A DNA stretch of 35,775 nt. Origin: Chersky-822 sp035509195. Its GTDB lineage: Bacteria > Actinomycetota > Actinomycetes > Streptosporangiales > Streptosporangiaceae. The notes under the pieces are model-generated. The model saw only the letters and a program-made list of their open reading frames with translations, made no database searches and was not told the origin of the DNA. This document shows positions 1 through 7,674 of the stretch, piece by piece. The DNA lies in NCBI GenBank assembly GCA_035509195.1, contig DATJLT010000399.1, positions 1-35,775 on the forward strand, written 5' to 3'. Within the stretch, counting starts at the first letter, position 1. Every line of letters starts with the position of its first letter. A program made the position numbers and the translations under genes.

Positions 1-18
1 CGCCACCGCCTGACCGGA

Positions 19-34
19 GGCACGCGCGCTCAGG
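19..34 (+). repeat. 16-bp direct repeat, left copy
   Basis: The 16-mer GGCACGCGCGCTCAGG occurs here and again, identically, at 243-258. The two copies lie on either side of the half-site array at 47-190, 12 nt from its left end and 52 nt from its right end. The match is exactly 16 bp. It could be a relic of duplication or insertion; this is inference. Confidence 0.6.
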
Positions 35-46
35 TGCGCAATTCCA

Positions 47-190
47 ACAGCATCTACGGGCCGGCGATGCTGTCTGGCCGCCCGGTGCAACAGCAATGGT
101 GCCCACCTGACGTTGTTCCCGCAGCATCAGGAGGTCACCGATGCTGTTCGCTGCGCGCTTTCTACAGCATCGGAGGGACACTGATGTTGT
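47..190. repeat. 144-bp array of eight alternating 8-bp half-sites (copy 1)
   Basis: Four inverted-repeat units of the form 8 bp - 11 nt - 8 bp lie at 47-73, 90-116, 121-147 and 164-190, separated by 16, 4 and 16 nt. Written in one orientation the half-sites are ACAGCATC, ACAGCATC, ACAGCAAT, ACAACGTC, GCAGCATC, ACAGCATC, ACAGCATC and ACAACATC. Unit 1 is a perfect 8-bp dyad, unit 3 a perfect 7-bp dyad, unit 4 has one G-U type mismatch, and unit 2 is imperfect. The geometry is identical to the array at 32911-33054. The region is non-coding and ends 146 nt before ftsH. Half-sites follow a sequence consensus better than they follow base pairing, which favours protein-binding sites over an RNA fold. 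Function unknown. Confidence 0.8.
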
Positions 191-242
191 GGCGATTGAC
201 GATTTGGGTGCTTTGCCCACGCTGAGGACTCCGGGTGGGGCG

Positions 243-258
243 GGCACGCGCGCTCAGG
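243..258 (+). repeat. 16-bp direct repeat, right copy
   Basis: Identical to 19-34. The remaining bases up to the ftsH start at 337 show no gene. An 8-mer ACCGCCTG at 263-270 also recurs at 5-12. Confidence 0.6.
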
Positions 259-336
259 GCGGACCGCCTGTGTCGCCTGCGGGGTAACCAGCGCATCGGC
301 GGTCATAGCGCTCTTTCCGTAGCGTAAGAATGACTT

Positions 337-2337
337 ATGAGCAAGCAGCCGAGTCCGCCGCCGCCAGGTGACAAGCCGATGCCGACCGCGCCGCCGCCCC
401 CGCCTGGGTGGCGGCACTGGCTGTGGCCGATCGCTCTGGTTGCCATGCTCGCGCTTTACTTCTTCCTGCCTAGCCTGGGTTCGGCGACGCAAAGCCTGAC
501 GTACCCGCAGTTCCAGAGCCAGCTTGCCAAGCACAAGGTCAAGACCGTCGAGATCGGCAGCACCCAGAACGGCGCGAACAGCACGATCACAGGCACGCTG
601 AAAGACGGCGACAACTTCACGACCGTGGGCCCGCCCAATACGCAGGCCCTTTACAACGCGATCGTCGCCAAGGGCGTCAAGCCCACCTACGGCGGCAGCA
701 GTTCCTCGCTCGGCGGCATCCTGCTCTATCTCCTGGTCATCTTCGCCCCGCTGATCTTCGTGTTCTGGCTCATCAGGCGCATGTCCCGCGGTGCGGGGGG
801 ATCGGCGGGGCTGCAAGGCGTCTTCGGAGTGGGAAGGTCGCGTGCACAGGTGTTCGACGCCGAGCGGCCGAGCACCAAGTTCTCTGACGTGGCCGGCTAT
901 GAAGGCGCGAAGCAAGAGATCAACGAGGTCGTCGACTTCCTGAAGAACCCGGACAGGTACCAGCGGGCCGGCGCGATGGCGCCGCGAGGACTGCTGATGA
1001 TCGGCCCGCCCGGCACGGGCAAGACCCTGCTCGCGAGGGCGGTTGCCGGCGAGGCCAGCGTGCCTTTCTTCTCCGTCACCGGGTCGAGCTTCGTCGAGAT
1101 GTTCGTCGGCGTCGGAGCGGCGCGGGTGCGTGACCTGTTCGCCGAGGCCCGCAAGCGGGCCCCGGCCATCATCTTCATCGACGAGATCGACGCGATAGGT
1201 CAGCGCAGGGCAGGCTCGGGCGCGGTGGTCGCCAACGACGAACGCGAGCAGACGCTGAACCAGCTCCTGTCGGAGATGGACGGCTTCGACATGACTCAGG
1301 GCATCGTCGTCCTCGCGGCGACGAACCGTCCGGAGGTTCTCGACCCTGCCCTGCTCAGGCCAGGAAGGTTCGACCGCCAGATCACGATCCCGCTGCCGAC
1401 GCTCGAAGAGCGCTCGGCGATCCTCGCCGTGCACTGCCGCGGCAAGCAGCTTGCACCGGACGTCGACCTGACCATCGTCGCGAGGGGCACGCCAGGATTC
1501 TCCGGTGCGGACCTCGCCAACCTGGCGAACGAGGCCGCGATCTTCGCCGTCCGGCGCGGCAGGGAGATCATCAACGCGACCGACTTCGACGATGCGCGCG
1601 ACCGGATACTGCTCGGCCGCCGTGAAGGCTCCAACGTGCTGCTTCCCGAGGAAAAGCACGCGGTCGCCGTGCACGAGAGCGGGCACGCGATCGTGCTCGC
1701 GCTCTCCGATCACGCCGACCCTGTCGCGAAGGTCACGATCCTCCCCGCCGGTCAGGCCCTTGGCGTGACACAGCAGCTACCCCTCATCGAGCGGCACCTC
1801 TACGGCGAGGATTACCTCAGGGAGACCCTCGCCGGCCGCCTCGGCGGAAGGGCAGCAGAGCTCGTGGTGCTCGGTCAGGGCTCGACCGGCGCGGCCAACG
1901 ACCTGTCCACCGCGACCGACCTGGCGACCAAGATGGTTCGGGAGTTCGGCCTGTCGACGAAGCTCGGCCCCGTCGGCTACCCGGAGGGCGGGTCGGTGTT
2001 CCTTGGCGGCGGCGGGAGCGGGCTATCGAGCCGGCCGTTCTCCGAGGAGACCCAGGCCGTCATCGACACGGAAGTGGCGAGGCTGCTGCGCGAGGCAGAG
2101 AACTCGGCTGTGGAGCAGATCCGCAACCACCGTGCGCAGCTCGACGAGCTGGTTCAGCTTCTGCTCGAGCACGAGACTGTGGACTCTTCCGAGGTCTACC
2201 GCATCGTCGGCAAGCCGGTACCCGGCGGGCACCGTCCTGAGGAGCTGGCGCTGGCACCGGCCGTCGGCAGCGGTTCCCCGGTCGCCGTGGCCAGCGGAGC
2301 CGCTATCACCGACACCGCGCCTGCCGAGCAAGATTAA
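337..2337 (+). CDS. ftsH: ATP-dependent zinc metalloprotease FtsH
   Basis: Membrane-anchored AAA+ protease that unfolds and degrades membrane and short-lived cytosolic proteins as a hexamer. The 666 residues hold a Pro-rich cytosolic tail (1-25), TM1 (about 27-47), an extracytoplasmic FtsH_ext region, TM2 (about 126-147), Walker A GPPGTGKT (223-230), Walker B IIFIDEID (278-285), and the second region of homology ATNRPEVLDPALLRPGRFDRQ-like with arginine fingers (328-348). The M41 zinc motif is HESGH (446-450), where HEAGH is more usual but HExxH is kept, and the probable third zinc ligand is Asp522 in the ANDLSTATDLA stretch. Length fits the family. No clear Shine-Dalgarno precedes the ATG. 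The next gene is an ornithine cyclodeaminase relative, not folE as in the common actinobacterial order, so this may be a paralogue. Confidence 0.96.
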   Translation: MSKQPSPPPPGDKPMPTAPPPPPGWRHWLWPIALVAMLALYFFLPSLGSATQSLTYPQFQSQLAKHKVKTVEIGSTQNGANSTITGTLKDGDNFTTVGPPNTQALYNAIVAKGVKPTYGGSSSSLGGILLYLLVIFAPLIFVFWLIRRMSRGAGGSAGLQGVFGVGRSRAQVFDAERPSTKFSDVAGYEGAKQEINEVVDFLKNPDRYQRAGAMAPRGLLMIGPPGTGKTLLARAVAGEASVPFFSVTGSSFVEMFVGVGAARVRDLFAEARKRAPAIIFIDEIDAIGQRRAGSGAVVANDEREQTLNQLLSEMDGFDMTQGIVVLAATNRPEVLDPALLRPGRFDRQITIPLPTLEERSAILAVHCRGKQLAPDVDLTIVARGTPGFSGADLANLANEAAIFAVRRGREIINATDFDDARDRILLGRREGSNVLLPEEKHAVAVHESGHAIVLALSDHADPVAKVTILPAGQALGVTQQLPLIERHLYGEDYLRETLAGRLGGRAAELVVLGQGSTGAANDLSTATDLATKMVREFGLSTKLGPVGYPEGGSVFLGGGGSGLSSRPFSEETQAVIDTEVARLLREAENSAVEQIRNHRAQLDELVQLLLEHETVDSSEVYRIVGKPVPGGHRPEELALAPAVGSGSPVAVASGAAITDTAPAEQD

Positions 2338-2340
2338 GAG

Positions 2341-3342
2341 GTGACCAAGCTACTTGTACTTTCCGGCCACGCGGTCCGTGAGGTCCTCGGCTACCGCGAG
2401 TGCGCTGACGCGATGCGCGACGCGCTGATCGCCCGCGCGAACGGCGAGGTCTTCCAGCCGCTGCGCTCGGTGCTCAAGCCACCGGGAGCACCAGGCCTGA
2501 TGGCTGTCATGCCCGCATACCAGCAGGGCCAGGCAGCGGGCTACGGGCTCAAGGCGATCACGATCACCCCCGGCAACCCCGCGCTCGGTCTCGACACGCA
2601 CCAGGGCATCGTCCTTCTGTCGAGTTCGGAAACCGGCCAGCCGCTTGCCGTGCTGAACGCCTCCGCCGTTACCGAGATCAGGACCGCGGCGGTCTCTGTC
2701 ATCGCGACGGAGATCCTCGCCAGCGCGGACGCCGATGTGCTTGCCATCATCGGCACGGGCGTCCAGGCCAGTTCCCACCTCCGTGCGCTGAGCAGCACGA
2801 GGAAGCTGGCCGAGATCCGGGTCGCCGGCCGTACCACGTACAAGGCCGCCCGTTTCGCGGCAACGCACGCAGCGCAAGCAGGCGGCACCAAGCTCGTCGC
2901 GTCTCCGACCGTCGAGCAGGCCATTGCCGGCGCCGGCATCGTCGTCACCGCGACGAACTCGGCCGCGCCCGTCATCAACAGGGACTGGCTGAGCCCGGGC
3001 ACTCACCTCAACGCTGTTGGTGCCTGCCTCCCCGATCAGCGCGAGCTCGACACGGCCACGGTCGCCAGCGCGGCCCTCTACGGCGACAGCCGCGAGTCGG
3101 TCATCGCCGAAGCCGGCGACTACGTGCTTGCCGCGGCGGAAGGCGCCATCGGTCCTGACCACCTTAAGGCCGAGCTAGGCGACCTGCTCGCCGCGAAACC
3201 AGGAGCGCAGGGCCGGGCAGGCGAACGCGAGATCACGATCTTCGAGTCCCTCGGCCTGGCTGTCGAAGACCTGGCCGCGGCCGCTCTGGCCTACGACACC
3301 GCACGAGCACGCGGTATCGGCACGCTGACCGACTTCGAGTGA
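2341..3342 (+). CDS. Ornithine cyclodeaminase / mu-crystallin family protein
   Basis: NAD(P)-dependent dehydrogenase-fold protein of 333 residues. Family members include ornithine cyclodeaminase, alanine dehydrogenase and ketimine reductases; the substrate cannot be read from sequence. The N-terminal part matches the family entry region (LSGHAVREVLGYRECADAMR). The Rossmann dinucleotide motif IIGTGVQASSHLRAL is central (about 134-150), and a TATNSAAPVI stretch and GTHLNAVGACLPDQRE follow as in homologues. It starts with GTG only 3 nt after the ftsH stop codon, with purines (AAGAG) directly before it, so translation is probably coupled to ftsH. The putative promoter of the trp leader would lie in its last bases. 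Confidence 0.9.
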   Translation: MTKLLVLSGHAVREVLGYRECADAMRDALIARANGEVFQPLRSVLKPPGAPGLMAVMPAYQQGQAAGYGLKAITITPGNPALGLDTHQGIVLLSSSETGQPLAVLNASAVTEIRTAAVSVIATEILASADADVLAIIGTGVQASSHLRALSSTRKLAEIRVAGRTTYKAARFAATHAAQAGGTKLVASPTVEQAIAGAGIVVTATNSAAPVINRDWLSPGTHLNAVGACLPDQRELDTATVASAALYGDSRESVIAEAGDYVLAAAEGAIGPDHLKAELGDLLAAKPGAQGRAGEREITIFESLGLAVEDLAAAALAYDTARARGIGTLTDFE

Positions 3343-3355
3343 AGGAACCTGATAC
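3325..3355 (+). promoter_or_regulatory. Possible promoter of the trp leader
   Basis: TGACCG (3326-3331) and TGATAC (3350-3355) are spaced 18 nt apart and overlap the end of the preceding gene. A start site about 7 nt downstream would leave the leader peptide ATG (3366) almost leaderless, which fits the absence of a Shine-Dalgarno there. This is a pattern match only. Confidence 0.35.
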
Positions 3356-3365
3356 TCTGCTCGCC

Positions 3366-3410
3366 ATGACGCACGCGAACCTCATCAGTAACTGGTGGCG
3401 CCGCCAGTAG
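3366..3410 (+). CDS. trpL: trp operon leader peptide
   Basis: A 14-codon ORF encodes MTHANLISNWWRRQ with tandem Trp codons (TGG TGG at 3393-3398), then TAG. It lies directly upstream of a terminator hairpin and trpEG. Ribosome stalling at the Trp codons when charged tRNA-Trp is scarce is the classical attenuation signal. No Shine-Dalgarno is visible upstream. Its position, Trp codons and the competing stems around it make the call strong despite its size. Confidence 0.9.
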   Translation: MTHANLISNWWRRQ

Positions 3411-3477
3411 GCGGGCCAGGTTCGCGTTTTCTCAAGAACCACCACGGCGACCGCCTGGACCACGGGCGGTCGCTTTT
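3373..3477 (+). promoter_or_regulatory. Tryptophan attenuator with competing hairpins
   Basis: Three alternative pairings can be seen. The 1:2 stem pairs ACGCGAACCT (3373-3382, inside trpL) with AGGTTCGCGT (3418-3427), 10 bp perfect. The 2:3 antiterminator pairs GGGCCAGG (3413-3420) with CCTGGACC (3454-3461), 7 of 8 bases. The 3:4 terminator pairs 3447-3455 with 3465-3473 and ends in TTTT. A ribosome stalled on the Trp codons at 3393-3398 would disrupt 1:2 and free strand 2 to block the terminator. This is a complete classical attenuator. Confidence 0.9.
3447..3477 (+). terminator. Attenuator terminator hairpin
   Basis: GCGACCGCC (3447-3455) pairs perfectly with GGCGGTCGC (3465-3473) across a 9-nt loop and is followed by TTTT. 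It lies 38 nt before trpEG and is the 3:4 stem of the attenuator. Confidence 0.88.
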
Positions 3478-3515
3478 GATGTCCGCCTAGGTCCTGACCT
3501 GATAGGACGGACCGC

Positions 3516-5756
3516 ATGACCTCGAGCGTTGAATACAGCTCGGACTTCGGCGCCATACCGCCGCACGGCACTACCCAGTTCGTCACCGCAGGCGGCATCG
3601 TCGTCAGCCGGACGGTGATGCCGTTCGAGCCTGATGAGCTGGCCGCGATCACCAGGCAGGTCGATGACCGGCGCGGCGGCGTGTTCAGCTCGGGCATGGA
3701 GTACCCGGGCCGCTACAGCCGCTGGCACACGGGCTACATCGACCCGTGCGTCGAGTTGAGCTGCCGCGGCCGCGTCCTCACCGCGACGGCACTGAACGAC
3801 CGCGGCCTCGTCATTCTCCCCGCCATCACCGCCGCCCTCGGCAAGGCCGGCGCCGCCCGGGACTCCGGACACAGTGCGACCGTCGATATCCCCGAGCCCG
3901 TCGGCCAGGTTCCTGAAGAACAGCGCTCACGCAGGCCGACGGTGTTCAGCGCGATCAGGGAAGTGACCGCCTTGTTCGCTGCCCGCGATCCGCATCTCGG
4001 CCTCTACGGCGCCTTCGGTTATGACCTGGCATTCCAGTTCGAACCGCTGCGGCTGCGGCCTGAACGCGGCGGCGACGGCCAGCGCGATCTGGTGCTTCAC
4101 CTGCCAGACGAGCTTTACGTGATCGACAGGAAGCGGGAAACCGCGCTTCGTTACAGCTACGACTTCGCCTTCGACGGCCGTTCCACGGCGGGACTCACGA
4201 GAACCACGCCCCGTTCAGTGCCAGACCGCAGGCCCGGGGTCCGTGAAATACCGCCCGATCCCGTGCTCGGCGAGTACGCGAAGGTCGTTGAGGAAGCAAG
4301 GGAAAGGTTCGCGGCCGGCGACCTGTTCGAGGTCGTTCCCAGCCACGAGTTCTGGGCCCGCTGCGGCTCGCCCGCAGCCTTCTATGAGCGCCTGCGCCGG
4401 CACAACCCGGCGCCTTACGAGTTCTTCATCAACCTGGGTGAGGGCGAGTACCTGGTCGGGGCATCGCCGGAAATGTACGTGCGGGTGACCGGCGACCGGG
4501 TCGAGACCTGCCCGATCGCCGGCACGATCGCACGCGGCGCGACCCCGCTAGACGACGCGGAGAACATCAGGACGCTGCTGACCTCGCTCAAGGAAGAGTC
4601 AGAGCTCACGATGTGCACGGACGTCGACCGCAACGACAAGTCCCGCATCTGCGTGCCTGGCAGCATCAAGGTGATCGGCCGCAGGCAGATCGAGCTGTAC
4701 AGCCGGCTCATCCATACGGTCGACCACGTCGAGGGGCGGCTGCGACCGGAGTTCGACGCACTCGACGCTTTCCTGACGCACATGTGGGCGGTAACGGTGA
4801 CGGGAGCGCCAAAGACCTGGGCCATGCAGTTCATCGAGGACCACGAGACCAGCCCGCGCCGCTGGTACGGGGGAGCGGTCGGCTCGATCGGCTTCGACGG
4901 GAACATGAACACCGGTCTCACGCTGCGCACCGCGCACATCCGCGACGGCCTGGCCTGCGTCAGGGCGGGCGCGACGCTGCTTTTCGACTCGGAGCCGGCG
5001 GCCGAGGAGCTTGAAACGCGGCTCAAGGCACGCGCGCTACTCGAGGTCCTGGCCAGTGCCTCGAAAGACCATCAAGATCAGCGGCCAGTAAGCACCCAGG
5101 CGACAGTCGCTGCTGGCCTGACGGGCGCACCGCGCCGGATAGGCGACGGCATCCGCGTGCTCCTCGTGGACCACCAGGACTCGTTCGTGCATACCCTGGC
5201 GGGCTACTTCGCCGAGCACGGCGCACAGGTCACGACTTTGCGCGCGGGGTTCGACGTGACCTTGCTTGACACGTACGCACCGCACCTGGTCGTGCTGTCG
5301 CCTGGGCCTGGCCGCCCGTCCGATTTCGGCTGCTCTGAGCTCCTTGACGAACTCGACGCCCGCGGACTGCCCGCCTTCGGCGTGTGCCTTGGCCTGCAGG
5401 CCATGGTCGAGCACGCGGGCGGGAAGCTGGGCCTGCTCACTGCGCCGGCGCACGGCAAGCCCGGCGCGGTCCGGGTGCTCGGGGGAGAGCTACTGCGCGG
5501 GCTCCCAGAGTCGTTCACGGCCGCGCGGTATCACTCGCTGCACGCGACGCCGCTGACAGCGGGGTCCGGGTTCTCGGTCACGGCGGTCACGGACGATCCG
5601 GCGGCCGCGGACTCGTCCGGGCAGGTCGTGATGGCGATCGAGGATCCTGCCGCCCGGCGCTGGGGCGTCCAGTTCCACCCAGAGTCGATCCTGACCGCGT
5701 CAGGTAACGCGGGACGGATGATCGTGGCAAATGTCCTGAAGTTGTGCGCGCATTAG
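3516..5756 (+). CDS. trpEG: Anthranilate synthase, fused TrpE-TrpG
   Basis: First enzyme of tryptophan synthesis: chorismate plus glutamine to anthranilate, with both subunits in one 746-residue chain. The TrpE part (about 1-525) carries the chorismate-binding motifs PIAGTIARG, a DVDRNDKSRIC stretch and GAPKTWAM. A linker of about 30 residues leads to a class I glutamine amidotransferase from about 540, with LSPGPGRPSDFG, nucleophile Cys624 in GVCLGLQ, and His721/Glu723 in GVQFHPES. The fused form is known in some bacteria, including an attenuator-controlled example in Streptomyces venezuelae. A PhzE-type enzyme shares the layout, but the Trp-codon leader directly upstream argues for tryptophan supply. 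No other trp gene follows, so it is monocistronic here. Confidence 0.95.
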   Translation: MTSSVEYSSDFGAIPPHGTTQFVTAGGIVVSRTVMPFEPDELAAITRQVDDRRGGVFSSGMEYPGRYSRWHTGYIDPCVELSCRGRVLTATALNDRGLVILPAITAALGKAGAARDSGHSATVDIPEPVGQVPEEQRSRRPTVFSAIREVTALFAARDPHLGLYGAFGYDLAFQFEPLRLRPERGGDGQRDLVLHLPDELYVIDRKRETALRYSYDFAFDGRSTAGLTRTTPRSVPDRRPGVREIPPDPVLGEYAKVVEEARERFAAGDLFEVVPSHEFWARCGSPAAFYERLRRHNPAPYEFFINLGEGEYLVGASPEMYVRVTGDRVETCPIAGTIARGATPLDDAENIRTLLTSLKEESELTMCTDVDRNDKSRICVPGSIKVIGRRQIELYSRLIHTVDHVEGRLRPEFDALDAFLTHMWAVTVTGAPKTWAMQFIEDHETSPRRWYGGAVGSIGFDGNMNTGLTLRTAHIRDGLACVRAGATLLFDSEPAAEELETRLKARALLEVLASASKDHQDQRPVSTQATVAAGLTGAPRRIGDGIRVLLVDHQDSFVHTLAGYFAEHGAQVTTLRAGFDVTLLDTYAPHLVVLSPGPGRPSDFGCSELLDELDARGLPAFGVCLGLQAMVEHAGGKLGLLTAPAHGKPGAVRVLGGELLRGLPESFTAARYHSLHATPLTAGSGFSVTAVTDDPAAADSSGQVVMAIEDPAARRWGVQFHPESILTASGNAGRMIVANVLKLCAH

Positions 5757-6045
5757 ACGCAAGCCACAGTCGTTTGGTTCAGGCGGGCCATCAATCGTTA
5801 TGTGTCCGTTATTTTTTGACGGCGGACGCCGTTATAACGTCAAAGCAACTCCATCGTTGCAGATGGGGTAAGCAAGGACAGATAGGGCACGTCGGTTATG
5901 TCGTTCACATCACATAGGTCGTTCGCGCTGTTCGTGTCTTTATGCGGGAACGTCGCTAAGTTACGTCATCCACCGCAATCCACCCGTTACACCTCTCCTT
6001 GCGATCAACCCTGCCTGCGCTAGGAAAGGCAAAGGAGCCCGCTCT
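5757..6045. other. 289-nt intergenic region, AT-richer
   Basis: No gene seen. A dyad TTTGACG (5815-5821) / CGTCAAA (5838-5844) with an inner ACGGC/GCCGT pairing may be a terminator for trpEG or an operator, but it has no downstream T-run on the plus strand. A good ribosome site (AAAGGAG, about 6030-6036) precedes the next gene. No recognised riboswitch. Confidence 0.5.
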
Positions 6046-6876
6046 ATGGTTCGTCGCTGGTTCGTACCCATCGGAACCCTCGGCCTCGTGTTCGGGTCGA
6101 TGGTCATGGCGGCTACCACCGCCTCGGCAGCCCCGGCTGTCCACCCCGCGGTTCACCCCATCGTTCACTCATCGCACGGCTTCGTGCCTGGTGGCCTCAT
6201 GACGAGACCAGCGGGCGGCGCCCACGTCGCTAGTGTCGGCGGTCGCACGACCGCCGAATCAACGAACTGGTCAGGCTACGCCGTGACCGGCTCGAACGGC
6301 CACTTCACCAGCGTCTCGGCAAGCTGGACCCAGCCGACCGCGACCTGCACCTCGCGCACCGACGAGTACGCCGCGTTCTGGGTCGGCCTCGACGGCTACA
6401 GCAGCGACTCGGTCGAGCAGACCGGTTCAGACTCCGACTGCGCTGGCAGGACCCCCGACTACTACGGCTGGTACGAGATGTATCCCGCCGACCCCGTGTA
6501 CTACAGCAACACGGTCAAGCCTGGCGACGCGATGAGCGCCTCAGTGACCTTCTCTGGCACCGAGACCTACACGCTCGTGCTGAAGGACAGCACGCAGGGC
6601 TGGACCCAGACCGTCACCAAGAACGAGAGCGGCTTTGACCGTTCCTCGGCCGAGGTCATCACCGAGGCACCTTGCTGCACCAACAGCGGCGGCATCCTGC
6701 CGTTGTCTGACTTCGGCACGATCAACTACACCGCCTCTACCGACAACGGCTCGTCCATGGACAGCCAGAGCCCGGTAGAGATCATCATGATCGACAACTC
6801 GGGCAGGGACAAGGACTCGACCAGCTCGATGAGCTCGAGCGGAGCCTTCAGCAACACCTGGATCAGGGCGAGTTAG
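6046..6876 (+). CDS. Secreted glutamic peptidase, G1 (eqolisin) family
   Basis: Exported acid-type endopeptidase of 276 residues. A signal peptide (basic MVRR, hydrophobic core, cleavage near ASA-AP at about 29) precedes a pro-region to about 70, then a G1 domain starting STNWSGYAV. The family uses a Gln/Glu catalytic pair; here Gln125 in the VEQTGS stretch and a Glu in AEVITE (203 or 207) fit in position and motif. Cys residues at 101/132 and 210/211 may form disulfides. The family was first described in fungi and has many bacterial relatives. A strong Shine-Dalgarno AAAGGAG supports the ATG. The gene stands alone and ends at a shared terminator hairpin. Confidence 0.88.
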   Translation: MVRRWFVPIGTLGLVFGSMVMAATTASAAPAVHPAVHPIVHSSHGFVPGGLMTRPAGGAHVASVGGRTTAESTNWSGYAVTGSNGHFTSVSASWTQPTATCTSRTDEYAAFWVGLDGYSSDSVEQTGSDSDCAGRTPDYYGWYEMYPADPVYYSNTVKPGDAMSASVTFSGTETYTLVLKDSTQGWTQTVTKNESGFDRSSAEVITEAPCCTNSGGILPLSDFGTINYTASTDNGSSMDSQSPVEIIMIDNSGRDKDSTSSMSSSGAFSNTWIRAS

Positions 6877-6892
6877 CGCTCAGCGCCCGCGC

Positions 6893-6934
6893 CGGGGCCC
6901 GTCGCTGTCGCTTTGACGACGGTGGCGGGCCCCG
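6893..6934. terminator. Bidirectional terminator-like hairpin
   Basis: CGGGGCCCG (6893-6901) pairs perfectly with CGGGCCCCG (6926-6934). It sits between the convergent ends of the G1 peptidase gene and the gene at 6946-7494. There is no T-run, as is common in high-GC actinomycetes. Confidence 0.7.
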
Positions 6935-6945
6935 CTGTCCGCGAG

Positions 6946-7494
6946 CTAGACCCCGACGAGGCTGCGGGCGAAGCCGAGGATCACGCGCCGCGGTTCCCCG
7001 AAGGATTGCGCCTGGTAATAGACGCCGCCCTTGCGCCAGGTCAGGAACAGGATGATCTTCGTTGAGGTGCAGGCGGGGAAGTGCGCACTGCCGCACAGGC
7101 CGGTCAGGTAGGCCTTGGCGCCCCTGACCTTGTACGTGGCGAGTGACGTGGACTGGCCGGCTTTCGCGCAGGGGCCGTTCGAGTTGTTCTGACTGAGGGT
7201 CAGCGTGTGATGGTAAGTAAGGCCGTAACCGCCGATCACGTTGCGTTTCGCGGCCTTCTTCTTGCTGATCTCGCAGCGGGCGACGCTGACTTCGTCGGCC
7301 TTGCGGAGCCCGTAGGTCTTCAGTGGTTTCATGAGGCGGAAACCGGCCGCGGTCTGGGCCGCACTCCAGGTCGCGAACTGGCCGGTCTTGCCAGCGGCGT
7401 CAGGCGCCGCGAAAGCGATCGTGGCAACCGACACCACGCTCGCCGCTGCCGCGACACCAATCGCGATGGTGGCCGCCAATCGGTTCCTGCCCAT
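6946..7494 (-). CDS. Secreted protein of unknown function
   Basis: 182 residues that I do not assign to a family. A signal peptide is clear (MGRNRLAATIAIGVAAAASVV..., cleavage near AFA-AP at about 30). The mature part has four Cys (in VARCEI, GPCAKA, GLCGS and PACTS) that could form two disulfides, and ends in a basic, hydrophobic strand-rich region. A GAAAGGAC ribosome site lies just upstream of the ATG. It shares the 180-nt upstream region with divergent thyX. Extracytoplasmic location is inferred from the signal peptide only. Confidence 0.75.
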   Translation of the reverse strand: MGRNRLAATIAIGVAAAASVVSVATIAFAAPDAAGKTGQFATWSAAQTAAGFRLMKPLKTYGLRKADEVSVARCEISKKKAAKRNVIGGYGLTYHHTLTLSQNNSNGPCAKAGQSTSLATYKVRGAKAYLTGLCGSAHFPACTSTKIILFLTWRKGGVYYQAQSFGEPRRVILGFARSLVGV

Positions 7495-7674
7495 GCCTAA
7501 GTCCTTTCGGTGCCGAGACGATGTGCTGCGATCCTAAAAGGCCGCCAGCACGACCGCCATCACAACGTGAACATGAGCAATTACTCACGGTTAGGTGATT
7601 GGTGCCGATCGCCCCGGCGATGCTCGGGCGGGCGGGCTCGGCAAACTGTCGGCGGGCGCCGGTAGGGTGCCCGC

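Noticed and set aside
47..190. CRISPR array or tRNA-like cluster
   Set aside because: Repeats are 8-mers in alternating orientation with short fixed gaps, not long direct repeats with unique spacers, and there are no cas genes or cloverleaf folds.
127..1713. Long antisense open frame of 528 codons opposite ftsH
   Set aside because: It has no recognisable domain, is rich in Arg/Asp/Gly/Ala as expected from the third-position GC of the opposite strand, and ftsH itself is unmistakable.
5816..5838. TTGACG ... TATAAC as a promoter
   Set aside because: The hexamers are only 11 nt apart, too close for sigma-70 type recognition.
5845..5925. c-di-AMP (ydaO) or cobalamin riboswitch before the G1 peptidase gene or the M23-like gene
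   Set aside because: I looked for the conserved cores in the leaders of both genes and did not find them.
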